In this document: positions 8,603-16,889 of the stretch, in pieces
Position numbering within the stretch: position 1 is the stretch's first letter
Layout of the letters: each line of letters opens with the position of its first letter
From: Syntrophaceae bacterium UBA2210
Lineage (GTDB): Bacteria > Desulfobacterota > Syntrophia > Syntrophales > UBA2210
Assembly: GCA_002327865.1 (NCBI GenBank)
Contig: DCUQ01000009.1
Coordinates: 380,442-444,441 of the forward strand
Direction of reading: 5' to 3'
Length of the DNA: 64,000 nucleotides
The notes under the pieces: model-generated
Database searches by the model: none
Told to the model about the DNA's origin: nothing
The model's input: only the letters and a program-made list of their open reading frames with translations
Program-made: the position numbers and the translations under genes

Positions 8603-8806
8603 TCAATCGTCAGCTAAATCCGAGAGGAAAAATTTTTCGCTCAATCCGTTAAATTTCGATTTTTTTTCTACAAAATCTTCGACCTCATTATTATCCAATG
8701 ATGTTGAAATGACCGTTTCCTGCTGGTCATTGTCGGACTCCTTTGAGACCGACGGGTTATCAGTACCAGCTTGTTTTTCCTCTTTTTTCTTTTGGTTGAC
8801 GTACAT
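8603..8806 (-). CDS. Small hydrophilic hypothetical protein
   Basis: A 67-residue frame, highly charged and rich in Lys, Glu, Asp and Ser, with no hydrophobic segment. The C-terminal end (FNGLSEKFFLSDLADD) is the only part with an ordered look. The frame is closed by a stop seven codons upstream of the ATG, and no convincing Shine-Dalgarno sequence precedes it. I do not recognise it. It lies downstream of the stress-protein gene on the same strand and upstream of the duplicated hairpins. It may be a real small protein or chance. Confidence 0.3.
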   Translation of the reverse strand: MYVNQKKKEEKQAGTDNPSVSKESDNDQQETVISTSLDNNEVEDFVEKKSKFNGLSEKFFLSDLADD

Positions 8807-8969
8807 GAGAATCTCGTTAACTCTGTTCTATCTTATTGTTTCTATTTCCATGGTCATGTCTGATACATGTTCTGTGTGCCATTCCGAAAGGAATTTTTAT
8901 TATATCCGGCGCGGCGGACTTTGCTTATTTAATTCTATCCGACACAACTCTGCACAGTTTTGACAACGC

Positions 8970-9473
8970 CTACATAGGGGCATGCGTGGGGAAAAAGGGT
9001 CTCTCGTCCGGATTCAAATATGCTCTTTCCTTGGAAGGAATTATAAAAACAGGAACCGAACTCATCCGGGCTACCATCTCCGCAACGCTGCCTAACTTCT
9101 TCCCATTTGTGCCCATAACAATAAGATCTATGTCGTTTTCCTTGGCGAACCTGATTATCTCGTGGGGCGCATTGCCGGTTTCCATGATCATTTTAAAAGG
9201 AACCTGTTCTATATTTTTCGCGTAATGCTCGTGAAAATTTTTAGCCAATCCTCTTTCCGTGGATTTTCTAAGCTCTTTAGCCATCTCCGGGTACGATCCC
9301 TCTACAGTGCCCTCGACATATGCCCGGTCTGCGCGGTCAGTTATTACATGCAAAATATAGAGAAGGCTTTCGTCTCTTTTGGCAACCCCGAAAGCGTATT
9401 CAAAGGCACCATCTGCGTTATCAGAAAAATCTGTGCAGAAAAGGACTCTTTTATATCTTGGGTATTCTGTCAT
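8970..9473 (-). CDS. Universal stress protein, UspA family
   Basis: A 167-residue protein. I start it at 9473 because AAAGGAGG lies nine bases upstream; the ATG at 9497 would place that site inside the gene. The Usp fold is visible: YKRVLFCTDFSDNADGAFEYAFGVAKRDESLLYILHV at the start, then IIRFAKENDIDLIVMGTNG and GSVAEMVARMSSVPVFIIP. The canonical ATP loop G-2x-G-9x-G-S is shortened here to GTNGKKLGS, six residues missing, so nucleotide binding is doubtful. About 20 extra residues follow the last strand. A sigma-54 promoter at 9696-9710 and a sigma-54 activator gene upstream suggest inducible control. Confidence 0.88.
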   Translation of the reverse strand: MTEYPRYKRVLFCTDFSDNADGAFEYAFGVAKRDESLLYILHVITDRADRAYVEGTVEGSYPEMAKELRKSTERGLAKNFHEHYAKNIEQVPFKMIMETGNAPHEIIRFAKENDIDLIVMGTNGKKLGSVAEMVARMSSVPVFIIPSKERAYLNPDERPFFPTHAPM

Positions 9474-9628
9474 TTCCGTTTTCCTCCTTTCCTTCATATT
9501 GTCTTGCTCGTCACATCATTTTTTCTTCCCGTTTCGCTTCGAAAGTGTTTAAATCCTTTTCGTCTCAACTGGGAAACGGGATATCGATCAAAAGTGTCAA
9601 AGCTTTTTGTATGAAAAGATATTTTTAT

Positions 9629-9655
9629 CCGGAAGAACCAGTATTGTTCCTCCGG
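9629..9655 (-). other. Hairpin in the predicted 5-prime leader of the stress-protein mRNA
   Basis: A ten-position stem, 9629-9638 with 9646-9655, has one G-T pair and a seven-base loop. It lies between the predicted sigma-54 start site (about 9684) and the start codon at 9473, so it would be part of a leader of about 210 bases. It could stabilise the message or act in control; no T-run follows. Confidence 0.4.
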
Positions 9656-9695
9656 TGAATAAATATGGTTTCAATGAACTCGCTAGTATGTATCA

Positions 9696-9710
9696 GCAAA
9701 AACAATGCCA
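9696..9710 (-). promoter_or_regulatory. Sigma-54 promoter for the universal stress protein gene
   Basis: On the minus strand the sequence TGGCATTGTTTTTGC has GG at -24 and GC at -12 with exactly ten bases between, the invariant sigma-54 spacing. TGGCA and TTGC both match consensus. The predicted start is near 9684, which gives a leader of about 210 bases to the gene at 9473. The gene immediately upstream encodes a sigma-54 activator, which strengthens the call. Confidence 0.65.
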
Positions 9711-9852
9711 AAAGCGAATCAGTCGACGTAATAAGGCCCTATTAAATTGTTAAGCAAATTAAACAGGTTATAGGCTTAACAGTGATAAGATGGGAAGATA
9801 TGCAATGATAAAGATGTCTGTTAGGGGGGGTATTCGTGGTGGATGCCATCTG

Positions 9853-9956
9853 AAATCGTGCGATTTTTGAACGAAATCTTGGCCTAAAAGGCCGTTTCAG
9901 GGGGTAAATATACACAAATTGTGCGAATACAGAACAGATCGTGCTAAAATAGCACG
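9853..9956. promoter_or_regulatory. Cluster of palindromes, candidate activator sites
   Basis: Four palindromes lie in 104 bases: AAATCGTGCGATTT (9853-9866), GGCCTAAAAGGCC (9881-9893), CACAAATTGTG (9913-9923) and CGTGCTAAAATAGCACG (9940-9956). Three contain a GTGC or GTGCG core. They lie about 140-250 bases upstream of the sigma-54 promoter on the minus strand, the usual range for enhancer sites of sigma-54 activators. The last one directly follows the stop codon of the activator gene and may instead be an mRNA-end hairpin. Confidence 0.4.
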
Positions 9957-9957
9957 T

Positions 9958-12081
9958 TTATGGTATGGCATTTCCGGAAAGGTTGTCTTCCAGCTTTTTA
10001 AGTTCGCGTATGAGCGTATAACGTGAAATACCGAGTTGTCGTGCGGTGACTGCCTTGTTGCCGCGGTTAATATCGAGAGCCTTTCCAAGGATTTCTTTCT
10101 TGATGTTGTTTGTAAGCTTCTCGACCGTGTTTCTGTAGTCCAGAGGGTACGATTCACTCAGTGAAGAGATTTCATGGGTATGGGTATGTATTGCAACTGA
10201 TGTGCGAGGCTCTGAAGCTTTGATCTCCGCAGGAATATTATCGGATGTAATTAGAGTGCTTACGCTCTGCAATATCATAATCCTTTCTATGATGTTTCTC
10301 AGTTCTCGAACATTTCCGGGCCATGGGTATCTTTTTAGGATTTTCTCCGCGTCGGTTGTAAACCCTTTCACACTTTTGTTCAGTTTCGCATTGAACTCCC
10401 CGATATAATAATACGCTAGGGGAATAATATCGTCTACCCTGTCTCTCAAAGGTGGTATGGTAATGGGAATAACACTTATACGGTAGAACAGGTCTTCCCT
10501 GAAGGTACCTTTTCCAACCATATCCCATAAATCTTTGTTTGTGGAGAATATGAATCTGACGTCGATGGGAATATCTTGTATGCCTCCGATTCGACGGATA
10601 TGCTTGTCTTCGAGCATCCTGAGGAACTTTGCCTGTATAGAAGGATTCATCTCACCGACCTCATCCAGGAGCAGTATTCCTCCATTTGCGTGTTCAAGAA
10701 GTCCTAATTTTCTTTTCCGTGCGTCGGTAAAGGCACCGGCTTCGTAACCGAACAGTTCACTTTCGAGCAAGGTTCCCGGTATAGCCGCGCAATTTATCTC
10801 CACAAAGCGCTTTGATTTTCTGGCGCTTTGCCGGTAAATTGCCCTTGCTATCAGTTCTTTCCCCGTACCGCTTTCACCCTGTATGAGCACACTAGTGTCG
10901 TGTTTTGCCACATCGTTTATTATTCGAAATATATCCAACATCTTACTCGAATTTCCGATAATGTTATGGAAACCAAGCAACTTATTTTCCCTTTCTTTAA
11001 GCATTTCGAGTTCTGTTTTCAGGGATTTTGCTTCCAGGGAAAGTTGTGAACGCATAATTGCTCTATCGTATGATACGGCGGCATTTATGATGAATATATC
11101 CAGGGTTTTCTGCTGCCCTTTTGAATATGTTCCGCGTTTCTTACCGAGATAGAGCACTCCTTTAAATTTATCTTTTATCCGCATTGGAACCGCTATCTCT
11201 GAAGGATAACCGTCAAATATGGGTATTGTGCCTGAATCATGGGGAGGAGATTGAACGACAACGGTTTCGGTATCCAGAGCTTTCTTGATGATGCTTTGTT
11301 CTATCTTCGGGGAATATATGTTTTTCTCATCAAGAAATACCTGTTCCCCTGTGCTTATCATGCAAGTGTCTTTTTCCGTATCCAGAAAGTAAAGCAACGC
11401 CCTGTTCGCTCCTCCTATCAGGAGCGCGTTATTTATAACTGTGTTGTGTATATTATCCGGGGCATAACTTGAGTTGAGCTGGAATACCGCTTCCTGTAAT
11501 ATCATCAGCCGCTTGATCTTCTGACGATTGTCTTCAAACAATCTCAAATTATGTATTACAAGGCTTGCGTGATTTGCAAAGGCCAGGAGCGTGCTTATTA
11601 CGTCCGGTGGGAATGTGGTTTTTTTATCGTACCACATGGCTATGGTCCCGATAATATCATCCTTTATCTTGAGTGGGCCGAAAAAGGCTGAATAGCAATT
11701 ATTCCCGATATGATAACGATCGGTTATTTTATGATCAGTAGGAGTAAGCCGAGGGTCTTTCCCTGAATCTTCAAGGACGATATAACTGCCGGTTTTTATA
11801 GCTTTTGTCATGAGACAGTCGTGTTTTTCCAGATTCAAATTTTCCGAAAATGCTATTTTTGCTTGTTCCTGGCTGTAATTCTTTACTACTTTGGTAACAA
11901 GATTCCTCTTTTCTTCATCCAGCAGACATATTATTCCCATATCAAAACCCATGGTGTCTACCGCTTCATCTAAGATCTTCTGTAATACGTCGTTATCACT
12001 GAGTGGCGTCGCGATCAGGGCGCTTATACGGTAGAAGCATTCGAGAATGCGTCCGGTGGAGTAAAAAAAATCAGGACTCAT
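9958..12081 (-). CDS. Sigma-54-dependent transcriptional activator with GAF sensor domains
   Basis: A 707-residue enhancer-binding protein. Residues about 20-170 and 190-345 look like two GAF domains, so it probably senses a small ligand rather than being phosphorylated; there is no receiver domain. The AAA+ domain has Walker A GESGTGKE near 400, the sigma-contact loop written GAFTDA near 448 in place of GAFTGA, and Walker B GGILLLDEVGEM. A Fis-type helix-turn-helix (NKAVTARQLGISRYTLIRELKK) closes it. The gene downstream is a stress protein behind a sigma-54 promoter, the likeliest target. GAGG lies eight bases before the ATG. The ligand is unknown. Confidence 0.92.
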   Translation of the reverse strand: MSPDFFYSTGRILECFYRISALIATPLSDNDVLQKILDEAVDTMGFDMGIICLLDEEKRNLVTKVVKNYSQEQAKIAFSENLNLEKHDCLMTKAIKTGSYIVLEDSGKDPRLTPTDHKITDRYHIGNNCYSAFFGPLKIKDDIIGTIAMWYDKKTTFPPDVISTLLAFANHASLVIHNLRLFEDNRQKIKRLMILQEAVFQLNSSYAPDNIHNTVINNALLIGGANRALLYFLDTEKDTCMISTGEQVFLDEKNIYSPKIEQSIIKKALDTETVVVQSPPHDSGTIPIFDGYPSEIAVPMRIKDKFKGVLYLGKKRGTYSKGQQKTLDIFIINAAVSYDRAIMRSQLSLEAKSLKTELEMLKERENKLLGFHNIIGNSSKMLDIFRIINDVAKHDTSVLIQGESGTGKELIARAIYRQSARKSKRFVEINCAAIPGTLLESELFGYEAGAFTDARKRKLGLLEHANGGILLLDEVGEMNPSIQAKFLRMLEDKHIRRIGGIQDIPIDVRFIFSTNKDLWDMVGKGTFREDLFYRISVIPITIPPLRDRVDDIIPLAYYYIGEFNAKLNKSVKGFTTDAEKILKRYPWPGNVRELRNIIERIMILQSVSTLITSDNIPAEIKASEPRTSVAIHTHTHEISSLSESYPLDYRNTVEKLTNNIKKEILGKALDINRGNKAVTARQLGISRYTLIRELKKLEDNLSGNAIP

Positions 12082-12099
12082 GAAAACTGCCTCGGAGTG

Positions 12100-14130
12100 T
12101 TATACTTTATCATACCTCAAAAATTGCATTGAAAAAGTTCCTCTTCCCTGCGTGACTGAACGCAGGTCTGTCGAATATCCGAACATTTGTTTCAAGGGTA
12201 CATGAGCAGTTATTTCGCTGACAGGATCTTTGTGTCTTATGCTTTTTACTTCCCCCCTTCTTGCATTGATATTCCCTATGACTTCACCCATAAACTCGGC
12301 AGGCGTTATTATGTTCACTGCAACTATGGGTTCCAGCAGGATGGGTTTTGCCCGTAAGCAACCGTTTGAAAAAGCCGTTGAAGCGGCTATCTTGTAGCCT
12401 AGTTCTGTTGAATCTGTTTCCCTGAAAGAACCGCCGGTGATTTGTACAAGAATATCTACAACCGGGTAGCCCGCCAGGACGCCGCTTAGAGAGGCATCAT
12501 GAATGCTTTCTTTTATAATATTGTGAAACTCGAGAGGGATCACTTCTTCATTTATCTCATCAATTAATTCGAGACCACAACCTCTTTCATTGGGCTCCAG
12601 ATGCAGCACAACATGGCCGAAATGTTTCTTATCTCCAAGTTTTTTATCGAATATCTCTTCGCTGTCCGTTGCTTCTTCGATGGTTTCCCTGTAGACAACC
12701 CTGGGTTTGCCTATATTTACATTCGTGTTAAACTCTCTTATAAGTCTGTCGATGATGATCTCGAGATGAAGCTCCCCCATTCCGGAAATGATGGTCTGTG
12801 TCGTTTCATCGTCATATCTGATCTTAAGAGTAGGATCTTCACTCGCCAGTTTTTCAAGAGCGGATGAGAGTTTCTCCTGATCCCCAGGTGTCTTGGCCTC
12901 GATCGCCTGGCTGATGACCGGTTCGTAGAATTCTATCGGTTCCAGGATGATCGGATGTGATTCATCACATATGGTATCGCCGGTCGATGTATCTTTTAAA
13001 CCGACAACCGCTATTATATCTCCTGCCAAAGCTTCATTTACGCGCTCTCTCTTATTTGAGTGCATTTTCAGGAGTCTGGAGACCTTTTCTTTCTTTCCTT
13101 TGCTTGCGTTATATATATCCTCGCCGGTCTTTATTTTGCCGGAATAGATTCTCAGATAAGTGATTTTTCTCCCTTCATCCAGCATTATTTTGAATGCAAG
13201 TGCCGCGAGAGGATCTTTCACCTTACTGTAGCGTTTTTCAACGGCTTTTGTCCCGGGATTGATTCCCTCAACGGGGGGCACATCCTCGGGAGACGGCAGG
13301 AAGTCGGTAACGGAATCGAGAATAAGCTGGATTCCTTTATTCCGCAATGCTGTGCCGCACATGACGGGCACGATCTTTAAGATGAGCGTGGCGTTTCTGA
13401 TCGATTCAATGATATCTTTTTCGGTAATCTCGTTTCCTTCCAGATATTTTTCGGCGATATGATCATCGATCTCCGCGAGTGTTTCGATCATCTGCTCACG
13501 ATGTTTTTGTGTTTCGGGCAGCATGTCAGAAGGAACGTCGGAAGCGTCATATGACAATCCCAGGCTGCCCTCATCCCAGGTGACCAGCTTTTGCCTGATA
13601 AGATCTATCACTCCATAAAATGAATTGTTTTTACTGTAAGGTATCTGAATCGGAAGGGGTATTGAATTGAATCTTTCTTTCATCGTCCCTATGGTGCCTA
13701 AATAATCTGCGCCCACCCGGTCCATCTTGTTTATGAACGCTATCTTTGGGACGCGGTATTTATCAGCCTGGTGCCAGACGGTTTCCGATTGCGGTTCCAC
13801 TCCTCCCACAGCGCAGAATACTGCTACTACTCCGTCCAGGACCCTGAGAGACCGTTCAACCTCTATAGTAAAATCGACATGCCCGGGTGTGTCGATTATA
13901 TGTATTTCACTGTCTTTCCAGTGGCAGGTGGTAACCGCCGAAGTAATGGTTATTCCCCTTTCCTGCTCCTGCGCCATCCAGTCCATAACCGCCTCACCGT
14001 TATGCACCTCGCCCAGCTTGTAGGTTTTGCCGGTGTAATAGAGCATCCGCTCCGTCACGGTTGTTTTCCCCGCGTCGATATGGGCAACTATCCCTATGTT
14101 TCTTATTTTTGAAAGTCGTGTAGCAGCCAT
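12100..14130 (-). CDS. fusA: Elongation factor G, probably a paralogue
   Basis: A 676-residue translational GTPase with [12 protein letters not shown] (G1), DTPGHVDF (G3) and NKMDR (G4), and EF-G domains II-V through [22 protein letters not shown]. Domain IV lacks the usual SGGRGQYGHV stretch and reads [14 protein letters not shown], and the gene is not next to rpsL-rpsG-tuf. Both points suggest a second EF-G (spd or EFG2-like), not the main translocase; I infer this from spacing and context only. Such paralogues can act in translocation or ribosome recycling. It is 18 bases upstream of the activator gene on the same strand. Confidence 0.87.
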   Translation of the reverse strand: MAATRLSKIRNIGIVAHIDAGKTTVTERMLYYTGKTYKLGEVHNGEAVMDWMAQEQERGITITSAVTTCHWKDSEIHIIDTPGHVDFTIEVERSLRVLDGVVAVFCAVGGVEPQSETVWHQADKYRVPKIAFINKMDRVGADYLGTIGTMKERFNSIPLPIQIPYSKNNSFYGVIDLIRQKLVTWDEGSLGLSYDASDVPSDMLPETQKHREQMIETLAEIDDHIAEKYLEGNEITEKDIIESIRNATLILKIVPVMCGTALRNKGIQLILDSVTDFLPSPEDVPPVEGINPGTKAVEKRYSKVKDPLAALAFKIMLDEGRKITYLRIYSGKIKTGEDIYNASKGKKEKVSRLLKMHSNKRERVNEALAGDIIAVVGLKDTSTGDTICDESHPIILEPIEFYEPVISQAIEAKTPGDQEKLSSALEKLASEDPTLKIRYDDETTQTIISGMGELHLEIIIDRLIREFNTNVNIGKPRVVYRETIEEATDSEEIFDKKLGDKKHFGHVVLHLEPNERGCGLELIDEINEEVIPLEFHNIIKESIHDASLSGVLAGYPVVDILVQITGGSFRETDSTELGYKIAASTAFSNGCLRAKPILLEPIVAVNIITPAEFMGEVIGNINARRGEVKSIRHKDPVSEITAHVPLKQMFGYSTDLRSVTQGRGTFSMQFLRYDKV

Positions 14131-14142
14131 GGCATTGTTTTG

Positions 14143-14772
14143 TTAAGAATGATTCCCTACTATTAATTCCTTGTTGACAACGAACGGGCTACTGGTGTCT
14201 ATGTGTCCCTTTATTGTTTCAAGTTCCGCTCCATTTACCAGAATTTTTACTTTTTTGATGGAGGGCACATTGAGAATGACGGTATTTGTCAGCGAATATA
14301 TGGTCATCATTTCGCTGGCACTTCCTCCGGGATGCAAGACGATAAGATTCTTATCGAAGTCTATAACGGCTGTTCCATCCTCTATGGTGACTTTTCTGAG
14401 AACTGCTTTCTCGGGAAATGTTCTTACCAGATCGGTGGAGTTTGGGCCGCTGATCAACGCTTTTACAAGCTTTTCGATCTTGTCACCGGAGGATTCTATA
14501 TCAGAGATATATCGTTCTTCGGGGATAAGGAATCGCTCGTTACGGTCGGAGAAATACAACTTTACCTTGTGTTTTTCCTTTGTTGCTGTCGGAGTCACCG
14601 GGGCTCTCTTGCCGTCGGCGGGAGGATACACATAATCAAACAGTGAAAGAAAAAAGAAAACAAGAAATCCCACGCAAACCAGGGTGATCAGCGAAAGATA
14701 AACTATTCTGGTATTTTTTTTCCTCTGTCTTGCTTTTATCTGTTTGGATTTTGACTTTTTCTTTGATCCCAT
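14143..14772 (-). CDS. GerMN-domain membrane-anchored protein
   Basis: A 209-residue protein starting at 14772 (MGSKKKSKSK); the longer frame to 14919 adds 49 residues of unlikely sequence. A very basic N terminus is followed by one membrane span (VYLSLITLVCVGFLVFFFLSLF, about residues 26-47), so it is tail-out in the cell envelope. The rest is a GerMN (sporulation/germination) domain: VKLYFSDRNERFLIPEER, LVKALISGP, AVIDFDKNL, and ILNVPSIKKVKILVNGAE. In non-sporeformers its role is unknown, with envelope assembly the usual guess. It lies 12 bases before the EF-G gene. Confidence 0.8.
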   Translation of the reverse strand: MGSKKKSKSKQIKARQRKKNTRIVYLSLITLVCVGFLVFFFLSLFDYVYPPADGKRAPVTPTATKEKHKVKLYFSDRNERFLIPEERYISDIESSGDKIEKLVKALISGPNSTDLVRTFPEKAVLRKVTIEDGTAVIDFDKNLIVLHPGGSASEMMTIYSLTNTVILNVPSIKKVKILVNGAELETIKGHIDTSSPFVVNKELIVGNHS

Positions 14773-14973
14773 AATTATATCTGTTCCTCTGTTTAAAAAC
14801 GCGCCAAATCTAAGGTAAAAATCATGTTCTGTCAAGACAAGAAGATAGTAACCTGTCGTGAAATGTTGAATTGTTGATAGTTTTTCAGGGGTTAGACAAT
14901 ATTGAAACAGCTCATTCAACCATTACGGGTCGCGATATATTTATTTAGAATGGCGCTCTGTCTCGGCACAGGA

Positions 14974-15747
14974 CTACTGCACAATATCGTCCAGTTTTTT
15001 CTGTGCTTTTAATCCTAACTCTGATTCCGGGTTGTTTTCAACAACAGCCCGTAGTTCTTCAATTGCCTGTTTTGTGTCGTGTATCTCCAGATAACTCATT
15101 CCCAGCCAGTATCGCGATTCGATCATTCCCGGCGCCATTTCTATGGATCTTTTCAGGTGACGTATGGCTTTAACAATGTTGTGATCCGCAAGATATGCGA
15201 TCCCCATATTTTTCTGAATTATTGGGGCTATCATTGTGCGAGGTTCTCGTTTAAGCGCTGATTCGTATTTTGCCAGAGCTGTTTTACAGTCTCCCTTTTT
15301 GTAATATGCCCAGCCGATATTGTTCAGCACTATGGCAGGGGTCTCATAAAATATATTCGCGAGGGCCAGTTCGAATTGTTTTATAGCGTTATCGTAAAGA
15401 GATTCTTCCAGGTAGATGGTTCCCAGATAGTTATGTGCCTCCGAATAATCGGGTTTTAACAGCACGGCCGTTTTGAATTCCTTCTTGGCCTTTTCTTTCA
15501 AGCCGTTTCCGTAATACGAAACCCCGGTGTAATAATGTATTTCCGGATCATCCTGTGAAAGACTCTGTGCCGCAAGAAATTCCCTCAAGGCGGAAGGGAA
15601 TTGTCCCGATTTCAGATAGGCATTGCCCATATTGACATGAGTGGAGGCTTTTTCTTTGTTTTGATGATTAGCAGCGCAACCTGCTGACAAGATCATGCAG
15701 ATTATTATTGACGGGATGATCAAATACTTCGATATGTTGATTTTCAT
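14974..15747 (-). CDS. TPR-repeat lipoprotein, PilF/PilW-like
   Basis: A 257-residue protein starting at 15747, eight bases after the stop of the HD gene. The signal peptide ends in the lipobox LSAGC, so it should be a lipoprotein. Six or so tetratricopeptide repeats follow (ASTHVNMGNAYLKSGQFPSA, EIHYYTGVSYYGNGLKEKA, SEAHNYLGTIYLEESLYDNA, IVLNNIGWAYYKKGDCKTA and later). Size and layout resemble the type IV pilus assembly lipoprotein PilF/PilW, but no pilus gene is near, so a general scaffold role is just as possible. It is the last gene of a three-gene unit. Confidence 0.82.
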   Translation of the reverse strand: MKINISKYLIIPSIIICMILSAGCAANHQNKEKASTHVNMGNAYLKSGQFPSALREFLAAQSLSQDDPEIHYYTGVSYYGNGLKEKAKKEFKTAVLLKPDYSEAHNYLGTIYLEESLYDNAIKQFELALANIFYETPAIVLNNIGWAYYKKGDCKTALAKYESALKREPRTMIAPIIQKNMGIAYLADHNIVKAIRHLKRSIEMAPGMIESRYWLGMSYLEIHDTKQAIEELRAVVENNPESELGLKAQKKLDDIVQ

Positions 15748-15757
15748 AACATGGCCA

Positions 15758-16336
15758 TTACCGGTCGCTGTTTGCATTTATCCACCAGTCGCCTTTATCT
15801 TTAAACCACCACTCGGATGAGTCTGTCTCGGTTATCGTTTCCGCCAGTTTTTTAGCGGTGTTCGTGCAGAGTCTTTTTATGGCGAAATCGATCCATTCTT
15901 TGCTGTATTTGTTGCCCAGGTCGCTGTATTCCTTGAGTTGAAGGATCAGTGCCAATTGATCTGCGTCATGCGCTATAATGGATTCCCGGGTCTTTTTTTC
16001 GTTGAATTCTTCTATAGCCTGCTTTATGTCTTTTCCGAAAGAAAGAGTATCCGTAAGTTCGTTAACCGCTTTTTTTTCATCTACAGCGACGTATTTTTTA
16101 TTGACGTAGTTCATGTCGCCGGTCCTTGCCTCCGGTAAATCGTGCACCAGACACAATTTCAGGACCCTCGATTCGTTCACTCCTGGTTCAAGCTTGCACA
16201 ATGTATAGCCGATAAAAATCGTTCGCAGCACGTGTTCCGCTACCGATTCGCAACCGGATCCCAGAAACTGAAAACCCGACCGGGGTGTTTTTTGCAACAT
16301 TCCCGCCTCGAATAGAAAATTTACTATATCCTTCAT
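15758..16336 (-). CDS. HD-domain phosphohydrolase, YfbR/HDDC2-like
   Basis: A 192-residue protein. Metal ligands of the HD superfamily are in place: His in SVAEHVLRT, the His-Asp pair in CLVHDLPEARTGD, and Asp in IAHDADQLALI. The order and short length match the YfbR / HDDC2 group of 5-prime deoxynucleotidases, which trim dNMPs. The substrate here is not proven. The tail is Trp-rich (SSEWWFKDKGDWW). It starts one base after the preceding gene ends and is followed by the TPR lipoprotein, so the three genes are probably one operon. Confidence 0.85.
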   Translation of the reverse strand: MKDIVNFLFEAGMLQKTPRSGFQFLGSGCESVAEHVLRTIFIGYTLCKLEPGVNESRVLKLCLVHDLPEARTGDMNYVNKKYVAVDEKKAVNELTDTLSFGKDIKQAIEEFNEKKTRESIIAHDADQLALILQLKEYSDLGNKYSKEWIDFAIKRLCTNTAKKLAETITETDSSEWWFKDKGDWWINANSDR

Positions 16337-16337
16337 G

Positions 16338-16544
16338 TTACTTTTTTTTAAGCACCTTAATCCTGTTTTCCATCATATCGGAAAGCTTCCGTATCTCTAA
16401 CTGAAGGGATGCTATGCCGTCCGGTTTCATGGATATCAGTTTGCCGAGCCGGGCATGCCAGTACTGGATCACGGAGAGCTCGTTTTCCCGTATCTTATCG
16501 TCAACCTTCTTTTGAAATTCCTTTACAAATTCAGGGTCAATCAT
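16338..16544 (-). CDS. Small hypothetical protein with helical C terminus
   Basis: A 68-residue protein starting at 16544, where AAGGGG lies eight bases upstream; the ATG at 16583 has no such site. It is helical and charged (DPEFVKEFQKKVDDKIRENEL, then SLQLEIRKLSDMMENRIKVLKKK) and may form a short coiled coil. I do not recognise a family. It is tightly packed against the HD-domain gene (one base between them), which supports it being a real gene. Confidence 0.6.
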   Translation of the reverse strand: MIDPEFVKEFQKKVDDKIRENELSVIQYWHARLGKLISMKPDGIASLQLEIRKLSDMMENRIKVLKKK

Positions 16545-16680
16545 GCCAATCCCCTTTTCTGTTTCAAGATACGGATGCGTCATTATTTATCTTTACTGCC
16601 ATGAAACATATATCATTTGAGTTTCAGTTGCAACAGTGACTTATCATCCAGAATTCAGTATATATTTCACACCGGCACCG

Positions 16681-16696
16681 GCGATTTATAAATCGC
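16681..16696. promoter_or_regulatory. Perfect 16-base palindrome, candidate operator
   Basis: GCGATTTATAAATCGC is its own reverse complement. It lies in the intergenic region between the small minus-strand gene and livK, about 110 bases upstream of the livK promoter candidate. It is the size of a dimeric repressor site. No regulator gene adjoins it, so the binding protein is unknown. Nothing else recognisable lies in 16545-16800. Confidence 0.4.
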
Positions 16697-16802
16697 ATGC
16701 ATAACCGTTCTTTCGGTATCCATGCGCCATGCAATGCGTGCCTTTGATCTTTTCATTGTAAAACCCTCACATTTTTGAATCCTCTTTGATATTTATATGG
16801 TT

Positions 16803-16836
16803 TTGACTTGACTTGACTTTTCGATATCATTATAAA
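16803..16836 (+). promoter_or_regulatory. Sigma-70-type promoter of the liv operon
   Basis: TTGACT (16808-16813) and TATAAA (16831-16836) are 17 bases apart, close to consensus. TTGACT occurs three times in overlapping five-base steps from 16803, so the -35 position has alternatives, but only the middle copy gives ideal spacing. The start codon of livK is at 16890 after AAGGAGGAG. Confidence 0.6.
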
Positions 16837-16889
16837 GAAATGTTCGCAGGGTTTATAATTATAAAACGGTAAGGAGGAGAAGGGAAATT

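Noticed and set aside
9162-9658. Plus-strand frames over the stress-protein gene and its leader
   Set aside because: They oppose a well-supported UspA gene and have no ribosome-binding site.
9822-9847. Possible third copy of the G-run hairpin unit
   Set aside because: It has a run of G and a GTGG, but no matching CCACCCACC arm, so the stem cannot form.
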